DNA of 64,000 nt, taken from Thiohalocapsa sp. PB-PSB1. GTDB lineage: Bacteria > Pseudomonadota > Gammaproteobacteria > Chromatiales > Chromatiaceae. The notes beneath the pieces are model-generated. The model was not told the origin of the DNA and ran no database searches. It saw nothing but the letters and a program-made list of their open reading frames with translations. This document shows, in pieces, positions 51,814 to 60,363 of the stretch. The translations under genes were made by a program, and so were the position numbers. The stretch is taken from assembly GCA_016745215.1 (NCBI GenBank), contig CP050890.1:6448001-6512000 (forward strand). The letters are read 5' to 3'. Numbering within the stretch: position 1 is the stretch's first letter; every line of letters starts with the position of its first letter.

Positions 51814-54309
51814 ATGCCCCCAAATGACCCCTCATCGCCACGGTCCACGTCATTGCCGAGTAAACCCAGTGTCGACAGTGCGGCAGCCGAGACCCCCAAC
51901 GCCTCGGCCGCCGAGCCCAAACCCGCAGCGGCTAGCGCTTTGACAAGCGAAGGCAATGGCAGCGACAGCGACAGTTCGGGCCGAGCAGCACGCTGGGCAA
52001 AGCGGCTGTTGCAGAGGCCACTTCAGGTGGCTCTCGCGGGTCTGCGCTTCTGGAGGCTTGCCATCGGTACCGCATTGGTATTCCTGGCGCTGCATCTCTT
52101 CGGGCTGTTCTCGCTGCCGTTCCCACCCTTTGTCACCCGCGGAACCATCTATGTCGACAGTCCCGAGGTCTATACCCGCGAGCGCTTGGTCAACGACCGC
52201 TACGATCAGGACTGGTGGCTGCGCGAACAATTGCACCATCTTGACAAGACGTTTCGCGAAGGCTCCTCTGCCAGCTTTCTGCAGCGCAGCGAGCAACAGG
52301 AGACCGATGTCGCCGCCACGCTTGCCCCCGACGGCGCCGCTCCTGAAAGCGACGCGGCCCAGCCGGCATCGTCCGCTGCCGAACCCCCGCTCACCTTCGA
52401 ACAGCGTTTTCGGATCGTCGCTGGCATACGCGACCAGCTGCGCCAGCAGATCCTGGAAAATATGCTCGACGACCGCCACGATCTAACCGGCAACTCGGTC
52501 TTCGGGCTCAAGTTCGACACCACGGTGATCCCGGGCGGCAATACTCGCGAGCGTGCCTTTGTCGATGTCGTGCTGGTGCGCGAAGATCTGTACGCCGCCG
52601 CTGATACGCCGATGCCGGCCGCGATGGCGACCTATCTCGATCAGCAACGGGAGCGCCTGTCGCGGCGCAAACCCAGTTTCTCCTGGACACCGCCACCGGA
52701 CTGGCCGCAACGCCTGGCAAACCACGTCAAGCAGGAGAGCCACTACCGCGACTGGCTCGAAGACATCGGAAATCGTCTCAACGAAGCCGAAGACTCGCTG
52801 TTTCGCAGCATGGGGGGCTGCCGACCCGACACTAAGAAACTGCCGGATGCGAACGACTTTTACAACCGGCTGAGCGGACGCACCCTCGCGGCCGTACTTG
52901 GTATTACCGAGGAGCGGTTCCTGAAGCTCGACAGCGCGGTGACATCTCCATACATCAAATTGCCCGCGCCCTGGAGCGACCTACTGACCTTGCGACGCGA
53001 AAAGCTGCAGCTTCCAGCGGCCGAGGGCAAGCATTGCCTGCCACATGTTTGGTTCGATGTCGCTGCGCTCTATGAGAATCTGACGGCCCGTCCGGCCCCG
53101 ATGCTCGGCAGTGATCCACAGACGCCCCCTGCCGGCCGATACCTGATCGGCGAAACCGAAGACGGACGTTGGGAGCTCTGGGTGGATACCGGAATGCGCG
53201 AACTCCGCCGAGTCATGTTCGCGACCAGCGAGCCCAAGTATCGGATCTCGTCGGCTTTTGTCGACGCCTTGTGCGATGTCGAACTCGCAGGCAGCGGCGA
53301 GACCGAGGCGCAGGCGGACGGCTTTACCATGAATATCCCATCCGGCTTCTTCAACTTCGTCGATCGGATGGCGAAGTTCGACGCCTATCCCTATGCGATC
53401 TTCCCGAAGAACGATGTCGTCGGCATCTTCTCCGAGGTCTCCTCGCAGTTGGCCGGCAGCGGCCAGGGAACCCTGGCGCGCATGCTCCGCCGCGTAGTCG
53501 AAAGCCGCACTGTCTCGACACTGGCAGGCTATGGCCATGGGCGGCCGGATCCCGGCTATAAGCGGGCGGTGCGTTTCGGCTGGGTGATCTCACCATTGGC
53601 AAGTATGCAGCCGACCTTGAAGAGCCAGCTCGCACTGGTGTCGGTACCCGCCTGGACGGACAGCCTGACGCTCAAAGTCACAACCGGCTGGATCGGCAAC
53701 AACGGCAAGCCGATTGCATCAACACTGGAAAACTTCGAGATGTTGGTCAATGTGCCGCCAGACTACGAGGCGTTTGACACCATCTTTCTCGAAGACGCTG
53801 GCGTAAACCGTGGACCGAGCATTCAGGAGGACCAGATGGAATCGCGGCTGTATGTCGAAGCCGGGCGCGAGGAGAGCGTCAGTATTCTGATCGCTGGCAC
53901 CCGCCTGTGGCGCAGCGCCAATGTGACGCTCGGTGCAGATACCGCCCAGCGCATTCGGGTATTGCCGAACATGGAGGGCATTATTGCTGAATTCCGCAAT
54001 ATTCAGCGGCCCTTGGCCGGTGCAGCCATGGCTGGCGCCAGCGATACGACGAAGACGCCGAACGGGACGAACAAAAACGGCTGTCAGCAGCCGACCGGCA
54101 AGAATGGCCTTGCGGTTGAGCCGGTCAGCCTTCGGGTTTGGACCAGCGAAGGAGTGGCAACCGCACCCCAACCGGTTTGCGTCCTGTACTCGTCAGAATA
54201 TAAACCCCGCATTGATGCGAACGCGGATTCAGCAGAGACGGAGGATGTGAAAGCAAACGACGAACCGGCGAATCCGGACCAAGCAGGCACGGAACTTGTC
54301 CCAGAGTAA
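51814..54309 (+). CDS. Large membrane-anchored protein of unknown function
   Basis: A protein of about 831 residues. The first 60 residues are Ser/Ala/Pro-rich and look disordered; a basic stretch (AARWAKRLLQRPLQVALAG) leads into one membrane helix (LAIGTALVFLALHLFGLFSL, about residues 85-105). The rest, over 700 residues, should lie in the periplasm and begins FVTRGTIYVDSPEVYTRERL. No family is recognised. Features are a conserved-looking FGLKFDTTVIPGGNTRERAF segment, WELWVDTGMRELRRVMF, and a short disulfide-type ending (NGCQQPTGKNG ... QPVCVLYSSEY). Codon use is even and the frame is intact. Start at 51814 (MPPNDPSSPR) rests on composition; the ribosome site is weak. Confidence 0.8.
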   Translation: MPPNDPSSPRSTSLPSKPSVDSAAAETPNASAAEPKPAAASALTSEGNGSDSDSSGRAARWAKRLLQRPLQVALAGLRFWRLAIGTALVFLALHLFGLFSLPFPPFVTRGTIYVDSPEVYTRERLVNDRYDQDWWLREQLHHLDKTFREGSSASFLQRSEQQETDVAATLAPDGAAPESDAAQPASSAAEPPLTFEQRFRIVAGIRDQLRQQILENMLDDRHDLTGNSVFGLKFDTTVIPGGNTRERAFVDVVLVREDLYAAADTPMPAAMATYLDQQRERLSRRKPSFSWTPPPDWPQRLANHVKQESHYRDWLEDIGNRLNEAEDSLFRSMGGCRPDTKKLPDANDFYNRLSGRTLAAVLGITEERFLKLDSAVTSPYIKLPAPWSDLLTLRREKLQLPAAEGKHCLPHVWFDVAALYENLTARPAPMLGSDPQTPPAGRYLIGETEDGRWELWVDTGMRELRRVMFATSEPKYRISSAFVDALCDVELAGSGETEAQADGFTMNIPSGFFNFVDRMAKFDAYPYAIFPKNDVVGIFSEVSSQLAGSGQGTLARMLRRVVESRTVSTLAGYGHGRPDPGYKRAVRFGWVISPLASMQPTLKSQLALVSVPAWTDSLTLKVTTGWIGNNGKPIASTLENFEMLVNVPPDYEAFDTIFLEDAGVNRGPSIQEDQMESRLYVEAGREESVSILIAGTRLWRSANVTLGADTAQRIRVLPNMEGIIAEFRNIQRPLAGAAMAGASDTTKTPNGTNKNGCQQPTGKNGLAVEPVSLRVWTSEGVATAPQPVCVLYSSEYKPRIDANADSAETEDVKANDEPANPDQAGTELVPE

Positions 54310-54348
54310 CAGGAGTAACAGGAGTAACAGGAGTAACAGGAGCAACAG
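54304..54348. repeat. Five 9-bp repeats at the end of the large unknown gene
   Basis: GAGTAACAG is repeated four times plus GAGCAACAG. The first unit contains the stop codon TAA (54307-54309) of the upstream gene, and the following units carry further TAA codons in the same frame, giving a ladder of stops. Confidence 0.9.
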
Positions 54349-54438
54349 AGTAATCGCCGCCTCAGCACGCATCGTCGACGACGACCCTCATGGCATAGGT
54401 CCGGTTGCTTATGAGCCGGACCGCTGGCGTTGGGCTAA

Positions 54439-54593
54439 GGCGATTTCTGTCGAGAAATAAACCACCTGGCTTGTCTTCTCGTCCCCCTGCTTTGTCGGGC
54501 AACCCGCCCATAGAGCGACTTTGAGCGGCTTGCCGCTTCCCGAAGGCGAACGAGAATCCGGCGCCAGTTGGTCTATTTCTCTCCGGCAATCGT
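54439..54593. repeat. Short inverted-end element, family 2 copy 2
   Basis: Starts GGCGATTTCTGTCGAGAAA, continues ACCACCTGGCTTGTCTTCTC and ends CGCCAGTTGGTCTATTTCTC then CCGGCAATCGTC. It is the inverted counterpart of 24760-24916, with a somewhat different middle. It lies in the gap between the large unknown gene and the small exported protein and codes for nothing. Confidence 0.65.
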
Positions 54594-54633
54594 CTGAGGA
54601 CAGCGTGCCGCTCGACTTGGGCCGCAGCGGCGC

Positions 54634-54978
54634 CTACTCGATCGCCGTCCCCCAAGCCTCAGAGTCAGGGCACTGGCAAGGCGAGCCGATTATCAGCGGC
54701 TTCTCCAGATCGCAGATCTCTTCAGACGTTGCGCATCGGCTGCCATAACGACGCTGCGCGAGCAATTCCGCGCGCTGCGGTCGGGCTATGGATTGCGTCG
54801 TCGGTGCCGTTGCGGACACGGAAGCCGCAGCCAGAACAGGCTCTGAAGCCGCGCGCTCGGCGGATTTGAACGCGGGCTCGGAATCGGCGAAAAAGGCCGC
54901 TGGCTGCTCGAATGCAGCAACCCCCCAACCCAGCCCGAAGGCCAAAGCAAGACTAGCAAGATAATTAAATTTCAACAT
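54634..54978 (-). CDS. Small exported protein of unknown function
   Basis: A protein of about 114 residues that starts MLKFNYLASLALAFGLGWGV, a signal peptide or anchor. The mature part is Ala/Ser-rich, with AELLAQRRYGSRCATSEEI and DLEKPLIIGSPCQCPD near the end, so three to four cysteines could form disulfides in the periplasm. No family recognised. It lies about 140 bases downstream of the ECF sigma factor gene on the same strand, the usual place of an anti-sigma factor or first target, but it has no anti-sigma signature. Confidence 0.6.
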   Translation of the reverse strand: MLKFNYLASLALAFGLGWGVAAFEQPAAFFADSEPAFKSAERAASEPVLAAASVSATAPTTQSIARPQRAELLAQRRYGSRCATSEEICDLEKPLIIGSPCQCPDSEAWGTAIE

Positions 54979-55121
54979 GATAGCGGGTCTTTCTCTATAT
55001 AGTTCTATAATTGTAGCAAAGTTTCTCCAACTTTCCGGCGGCTCTTGCCAGCACATATAGGACAACGCTCGGGTCAGCTTGTTGGCGGCCTCGATACTGG
55101 CCGCCCCTCTGCATACATGGG

Positions 55122-55616
55122 CTACATAAGATCACCGAGCGAATCCCGTAACCGCTGGCGCGCGCGGAACAGCCGGCTGCCGACACCCGCCGACGTAAGC
55201 CCCAGCCGGTCCGCAATCTCCTGCTGCGAATAGCCATGCAAGACCTGCATGATCAGCGGCCCGCTATATTTCTCAGGCAATGCGTGCAGGGCGCGGCGCA
55301 AGGCGAACGCCTCGGTGGAGGTATCATAGGTTATTCGCTCGGCACCGATCTCATCTACAGTCATGGCGCTGAGTTCGGGCTGCAAGCGTTCGAATCGGCG
55401 TGCATTCTCACGGCGCACGATCGTCTTCAGCCAGCCCTTGATGGCAGCGGGGTTCTGCAAGCGATCCACCCCGCGCCAGGCACGGATCAAGCTGTCCTGC
55501 ACAAGGTCTTGAGCGGTCTGGCTGTTCCGGCACAGTCGATAGGCGTACTGATACAAATCCTTCCAGTGGGTCTTCGCAAGATTGGCAAACTCGATCTGAG
55601 CAACGGTGGCGTGCAT
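55122..55616 (-). CDS. ECF-type RNA polymerase sigma factor
   Basis: A 164-residue sigma-70 family factor with only regions 2 and 4. Region 2 is YQYAYRLCRNSQTAQDLVQD with SLIRAWRGVDRLQNP, and region 4 is ALPEKYSGPLIMQVLHGYSQ followed by QEIADRLGLTSAGVGSRLFR. It directs transcription of a small regulon on a signal, usually released by a membrane anti-sigma factor; none is recognisable beside it. Start at 55616. It is preceded by a repeat-filled gap and followed by a small exported protein. Confidence 0.92.
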   Translation of the reverse strand: MHATVAQIEFANLAKTHWKDLYQYAYRLCRNSQTAQDLVQDSLIRAWRGVDRLQNPAAIKGWLKTIVRRENARRFERLQPELSAMTVDEIGAERITYDTSTEAFALRRALHALPEKYSGPLIMQVLHGYSQQEIADRLGLTSAGVGSRLFRARQRLRDSLGDLM

Positions 55617-55744
55617 GTTCAGGCTCCTGGGCAGATGCTAAGTTAGGGATTTACCCCCTGGTCGTCATCGCCCAGGAAAAGGTTACAATCTGGCAAGCGC
55701 AGCTGACCAAGCTCGAAAAGCTGTTTTCGGTGGAGCGAGAACCC

Positions 55745-56069
55745 AGTCAACATCAGATTTCTCACGCCCTGATGTCATGTCTTATCGATCCCGATCCCAA
55801 TCTCGATCAAGTCGCGCTGGGCGGGTTGCACCCTGGGATATCGTCAGTTAATTCGTGGAGAAGACAGTAGCCTACAGCCTTTCTCCCGGGAAACGCACGG
55901 CGCTCGCGTCCGCTCCGCTGGCATCATTTGCCGGGTCGCCCTAAGCGGGCTCCTACGCCGACCGGCTGCCACGGCGGGTCAAGGTCGGCTTGCGGGCGAG
56001 GCGCCTTGGCCCCTCTGCGCACTCTGCGTCTCTGCGGTGAATCCTGACATTCTTTGAAGGCAGCACCCT
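55745..56069 (+). repeat. Direct repeat of about 320 bp, copy 1
   Basis: From GTCAACATCAGATTTCTCAC to CATTCTTTGAAGGCAGCACC, roughly nine tenths identical by eye to 59989-60309 in the same orientation. It contains CGATCCCGATCCC words and, near its end, CTGCGTCTCTGCGGTGAATC, part of a sequence type that recurs in many bacterial spacers. No gene is inside. The two copies bracket ilvD, the DUF2256 gene and the PPTase gene. Confidence 0.85.
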
Positions 56070-56248
56070 CCGACGCTCGCAGCTTGGAGTTGGCCTGCAG
56101 CGCATCCGCCGTGCCTTGGAGATGGGCTTCCAGTTGGCTGCCAATTGGCTATTCGTGGTGCTTATCGCACCGTCCTTGTGTCGAGGATCAACCGGCTGGC
56201 TTGAGAAACCGGGGCCAGACCAGAATCAGATGCGCTACAAGACAACCA

Positions 56249-58153
56249 TTAGCCGCCGATCTGCGATAGGTCGCGCACCGCGCCATGCGCCGCGGATGTG
56301 GTCAATGCCGCATAGGCACGCAGTGCCTGGGAGACCGGCCGTTGGCGATCGATCGGTTGCCAAGCCCGGTCTCCGCGCTCCTGCATTGCCGCTCGGCGCT
56401 GGTTAAGCACGGAGTCCTCCAACACCACCCGAATCGAGCGCCCCGGGATATCGATCTCGATGATGTCTCCCTCTTCGACCAGACCGATGTTGCCACCCTC
56501 GGCCGCCTCCGGCGAACAGTGCCCAATGGACAGGCCGGAGGTGCCGCCGGAGAAGCGCCCGTCGGTGATTAGAGCGCAGGTCTTGCCCAGACCTTTTGAT
56601 TTCAGATAGCTGGTCGGATACAGCATTTCCTGCATGCCGGGACCGCCCTTCGGACCCTCGTAGCGAATCAGCACAACATCGCCAGGTTGAATACGGTCGC
56701 CAAGGATAGCTTCCACCGCGGCCTCCTGACTCTCGAAGATGCGGGCCGGGCCTACGAAACCGCGCAAGGTCGAGGTCGGAACACTGGTGGTGTAGCGTAA
56801 TTGGTCAGCCTGGAACATACTCATATCGACCCCGGCTGTCTTGACGATGCAGCCGTCTTCGGCAATGTTGCCATACAGCACGGCGAGGCCGCCGTCCTTG
56901 GAGTAGGCGTGTTCGATGTCCCGAATGCAGCCGGCAGTGCGGTCCAGGTCCAGATCCGGCCAGCGGCTGGCCTGGCTGAAGGCAACCTGGGTTGGGATTC
57001 CCCCTGGACCAGCCAAGTAGCGCTGGCGTGCCTGCACTTGCTCGCCGCGCATCAGATCCCAGGTCTGTAATGCGTCCCCCATATTATTGCTGTGCACCGT
57101 GCGACAATGCCGGTGAATCAGGCCGCCGCGATCCAGTTCCGCCAAAATACCGATCACGCCGCCGGCGCGGTGAACGTCTTCCATATGGTATTGCTGGGTC
57201 GCTGGGGCCACTTTACACAGGTTGGGAATCTTGCGGCTCATGCGATCGATATCGGCCATGCTGAAGTCAACCTGGGCCTCCTGCGCCGCGGCCAGCAGAT
57301 GCAGCACCGTGTTGGTTGAGCCGCCCATGGCGATGTCCAGCGCGATGGCGTTTTCGAAGGCATCGAAGGTGGCGATTGCCCGCGGCAGGACCCTGGCATC
57401 GTCTCGCTCGTAATAGCGCTTGGCCAAGTCCACCACTAAACGACCGGCTTCCAGGAATAAATCCCGACGATCGGCATGGGTGGCCAACAACGAGCCGTTG
57501 CCAGGCAACGACAGACCTAGCGCCTCGGTCAGGCAGTTCATCGAGTTAGCGGTGAACATGCCGGAGCAGGAGCCGCAGGTCGGACAGGCCGAGCGCTCGA
57601 TGGCGGCCACGTCCTGGTCGCTCTCGTCGGGGTTGGCCGCGGACACCATGGCATCGACTAGATCCAGCTTCAGCTCGCCCTTGCTTGGCAGGCTGACCTT
57701 GCCGGCCTCCATCGGGCCACCCGATACGAATACCGTTGGGATGTTCAACCGCAATGCCGCCATTAGCATGCCGGGGGTGATCTTATCGCAGTTGGAGATG
57801 CACACCAACGCATCGGCACAGTGGGCATTAACCATGTATTCTACGCTATCAGCGATCAGATCGCGGGAGGGCAGCGAGTACAGCATGCCGCCATGCCCCA
57901 TGGCGATGCCGTCATCCACCGCAATGGTATTGAATTCTTTGGCCACGCCTCCCGCCTGCTGGATCTCTGTTGCCACCAGTTGGCCCAGATCCTTTAAATG
58001 CACATGGCCAGGAACGAATTGCGTAAAGGAATTGGCCACCGCAATGATCGGCTTGTCGAAATCGTCGTCTTGCATGCCGGTCGCACGCCAGAGCGCCCGG
58101 GCGCCGGCCATGTTGCGACCATGAGTGGTGGTGCGGGAGCGGTATTCAGGCAT
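56249..58153 (-). CDS. ilvD: Dihydroxy-acid dehydratase IlvD
   Basis: A protein of about 634 residues beginning MPEYRSRTTTHGRNMAGARA, the enterobacterial-type IlvD. It dehydrates 2,3-dihydroxy acids in valine, leucine and isoleucine synthesis with an Fe-S cluster; cluster cysteines are in CISNCDKITPGM and ACPTCGSCSGMFTANSMNC. Other family features are DGIAMGHGGMLYSLPSRDLI and DGRFSGGTSGLSIGH. Start at 58153 has a GGAGAA site; the frame extends upstream to 58210 without support. It is monocistronic, between the direct repeats. Confidence 0.96.
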   Translation of the reverse strand: MPEYRSRTTTHGRNMAGARALWRATGMQDDDFDKPIIAVANSFTQFVPGHVHLKDLGQLVATEIQQAGGVAKEFNTIAVDDGIAMGHGGMLYSLPSRDLIADSVEYMVNAHCADALVCISNCDKITPGMLMAALRLNIPTVFVSGGPMEAGKVSLPSKGELKLDLVDAMVSAANPDESDQDVAAIERSACPTCGSCSGMFTANSMNCLTEALGLSLPGNGSLLATHADRRDLFLEAGRLVVDLAKRYYERDDARVLPRAIATFDAFENAIALDIAMGGSTNTVLHLLAAAQEAQVDFSMADIDRMSRKIPNLCKVAPATQQYHMEDVHRAGGVIGILAELDRGGLIHRHCRTVHSNNMGDALQTWDLMRGEQVQARQRYLAGPGGIPTQVAFSQASRWPDLDLDRTAGCIRDIEHAYSKDGGLAVLYGNIAEDGCIVKTAGVDMSMFQADQLRYTTSVPTSTLRGFVGPARIFESQEAAVEAILGDRIQPGDVVLIRYEGPKGGPGMQEMLYPTSYLKSKGLGKTCALITDGRFSGGTSGLSIGHCSPEAAEGGNIGLVEEGDIIEIDIPGRSIRVVLEDSVLNQRRAAMQERGDRAWQPIDRQRPVSQALRAYAALTTSAAHGAVRDLSQIGG

Positions 58154-58355
58154 GGATTTCTCCGAACAGCGATCAGGGGTGACGTTAGGATTCAGCATGC
58201 ATTGGTGCATGACCGATGGGTATTATCGCGTCGAATTTCGCTGCTGTCTTCAGCCGAAACACTCGGTCGGTTATGGCCTTGGCATTGTGCCGAGAATGGA
58301 CTGACCGGTTATTCTCCGAAACTTGAATCCCAGCCAGGCAGCACAGGCGTTTTGC

Positions 58356-58748
58356 TCAGGCTTCAATGCCGATCTGCGGCTTGCGCAGCCGCAGCCGGAG
58401 CGGTCCCTTCGCCCGATCTGGGTTCACAGGCTGTCCTTTCTGGGTGATCAAGATGCGCCCGGCGCGTTGCAGGCGCCGTGCCGCCATGCGCACGGTCTCC
58501 ATTTCATTATGCCAGTCATTGCCGTCGGCGATGATTTTGGCTGCTTCGCTGGGGCAGAGCGAGGCGTCCGCGGCACGTTGTTGTAATAAATCGAGGATGA
58601 GTTTTTCCACACGTGCATCCCTGTGGGAAAGGCCGCGCTTGCGGCAGGCGTCGGAACAATATTTGATATTCTCCCAGTCGCGCGCCCACTTGCGCCGCCA
58701 ACTGATGCCGCGTCCGCAAACAGCACAGATACGTTCAATTCGGATCAC
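58356..58748 (-). CDS. DUF2256 plus DUF3253 protein
   Basis: A protein of about 130 residues. The N-terminal DUF2256 zinc motif is ICAVCGRGISWRRKWARDWE with KYCSDACRKR; the C-terminal DUF3253 winged-helix-like part includes RVEKLILDLLQQRAAD, CPSEAAKIIADG and ETVRMAARRLQRAGRILITQ. The start is a GTG at 58748 (VIRIERICAVCG) with GAGG upstream; no ATG fits. DUF2256/DUF3253 fusions are found near photolyase-like genes in other bacteria, but none is here. A nucleic-acid binding role is plausible from the zinc finger and winged helix. Confidence 0.85.
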   Translation of the reverse strand: MIRIERICAVCGRGISWRRKWARDWENIKYCSDACRKRGLSHRDARVEKLILDLLQQRAADASLCPSEAAKIIADGNDWHNEMETVRMAARRLQRAGRILITQKGQPVNPDRAKGPLRLRLRKPQIGIEA

Positions 58749-58944
58749 AATCAGACCTCGTTGATGAAACTCGTCAATGCCTGCAATGTGCGGGACCGAT
58801 GCGCGGACGCAAGGGTGTTTGATGTTGAGGTATGCGTTGGCAGCGAGTGTGGAATTCGTATTGGACAGCGCCATGCCATACTGTGCCGAACGATGGCGGC
58901 CAAACCTAATCAATGATGTATCGAACCAGCAGCGAATAGCGAAG

Positions 58945-59745
58945 ATGGGCAACAATTCCTTACTTTTTCCACCCATGACCACGAGCCATGCGGCCTCTAC
59001 CCATCCGCAAATAACGGTCATTTGCGTGCGACTCGCGACGATCGATGACGTGCTGTGGCCGCAACTCTCGGCCATTCTCTGTGCGGCAGAGCTGGAGCGC
59101 GCCGAGCGCTTTCATTTTGAGCGACATCGTCGGCAATTTGTCGCCGCACATGCGTTGAAGCGATTGATGCTGTGGCATATTGCCAAATTGCCACCGCGGG
59201 ATTGGGTCTTCGAGACGGCACCGGGTGGAAAACCTCGGGTCGGCTCGGCAGCCTCGCCTTTTTTCAATCTTTCACATTGTGATGGACTCGTCGCCTGTGC
59301 GGTCAGCAGGGAGCTGGATCTTGGCGTCGATATCGAGCCATTATCTCGGGAGGCCCCGCTTGCAATCGCCGAGCGTATGTTTGCGCCCGCCGAGCAAGCT
59401 TGGCTCAGAGACCAGCCCGAGGCGGAGCAATCCGCTGGGTTTTTTGCGCTGTGGACATTAAAGGAGGCCTTCATCAAGGCGACGGGTCAGGGCTTACAAC
59501 AGGATCTTCGGCAGATCGTTTTCAGCCTCGATCCTCTGCGCATGCAATTCCTGGGTCAGGACCGGGGCCAGGGCGAGACCGGATACTGGTGGCATTTCCA
59601 CCAGCGCCCAGTGGACCCCGACCACATTCTTGCACTGGCCTGGAACGGGCCGGATGCCGCAGTCGATTGCCGTACCCTGGGTTTTGAGATGCTGCTCGAC
59701 GCCGGCTGGAACTGGTCCTTCGATGCGACCCGAGCCGATGGCTGA
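58945..59745 (+). CDS. 4'-phosphopantetheinyl transferase (Sfp type)
   Basis: A protein of about 266 residues that transfers phosphopantetheine from CoA to carrier proteins. Sfp-type motifs are present: FNLSHCDGLVACAVS, LGVDIEPLSRE (metal-binding Asp and Glu) and FFALWTLKEAFIKATGQGLQ (WxxKEA). Starts at 58945 (MGNNSLLF) or 58975 (MTTSHAAS) are both possible. It is divergent from the DUF2256 gene and stands alone. Which carrier protein it serves cannot be read here. Confidence 0.9.
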   Translation: MGNNSLLFPPMTTSHAASTHPQITVICVRLATIDDVLWPQLSAILCAAELERAERFHFERHRRQFVAAHALKRLMLWHIAKLPPRDWVFETAPGGKPRVGSAASPFFNLSHCDGLVACAVSRELDLGVDIEPLSREAPLAIAERMFAPAEQAWLRDQPEAEQSAGFFALWTLKEAFIKATGQGLQQDLRQIVFSLDPLRMQFLGQDRGQGETGYWWHFHQRPVDPDHILALAWNGPDAAVDCRTLGFEMLLDAGWNWSFDATRADG

Positions 59746-59925
59746 AGGAACGATCGAATCTCAGGAGATGCAGCGTCTTTAAACGATGAAAAACGCGAAA
59801 ATGTTGGATATGCCCAGGAACTGCGGCCCTATTTCGGGCATTTCGCATGAGTGCTGCCTGCATAGAATGTTCGGCTATTCAATCAGAATGAAGTTTGATT
59901 CCCTCATATTCTTTGAAGGCAGCGC

Positions 59926-60000
59926 CCAGTAAATATCCGTCCAGTAAATATCCGTCCGGTAAATATCCGTCCAGTCAACATCGGCCCGGTCAACATCAGG
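59926..60000. repeat. 15-bp unit tandem array
   Basis: Units CCAGTAAATATCCGT (twice), CCGGTAAATATCCGT, CCAGTCAACATCGGC and CCGGTCAACATCAGG follow head to tail. The last unit merges into the start of the 320-bp direct repeat. Confidence 0.85.
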
Positions 60001-60309
60001 TTTCTCACGCCCTGATGTCATGTCTTTTCGATCCCGATCCCGATCCCAATTTCGATCAAGTCGCGCTGGGCGGGCTGCACCCTGGGGTATCTTCAGTTCA
60101 GTCGTCGAGAAGACAGTGGCCTACAGCCTTTTTCCTGGGAAAGGCACGGCGCTCGCGTCCGCTCCACTGGCATCATTTGTCGGTTCGCCCTAAGCGGGCT
60201 CCTACGCCGACTGGCTCCCACGGCTGGTCAAGGTCCACTTGCGGGCGAGGCACCTTGGCCCCTCTGCATCTCTGCGGTGAATCCTTACATTCTTTGAAGG
60301 CAACACCCT
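59989..60309 (+). repeat. Direct repeat of about 320 bp, copy 2
   Basis: Same orientation as 55745-56069, from GTCAACATCAGGTTTCTCAC to CATTCTTTGAAGGCAACACC. It has one extra CGATCC unit and a short deletion near CCTCTGCATCTCTGCGG. Non-coding. Confidence 0.85.
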
Positions 60310-60363
60310 TTCGCATCGTTGTCAATGAGTTCAGCCCGCGACACGATTCCGGCTATTTGTGAA

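Larger units (their letters stand above)
59746..60363. other. Repeat-filled intergenic region
   Basis: About 620 bases between convergent genes, occupied by the 15-bp tandem array at 59926-60000 and by copy 2 of the 320-bp direct repeat. CATTCTTTGAAGGCAGC-type words occur at both ends (about 59905 and 60288). No gene seen. Confidence 0.7.

Noticed and set aside
54362..54655. 97-residue minus-strand frame
   Set aside because: It covers the second inverted element family and has no start signal.
55953..56144. 63-residue frame with HRRDAECAEG
   Set aside because: This text arises from a spacer repeat type that yields similar spurious frames in many genomes.
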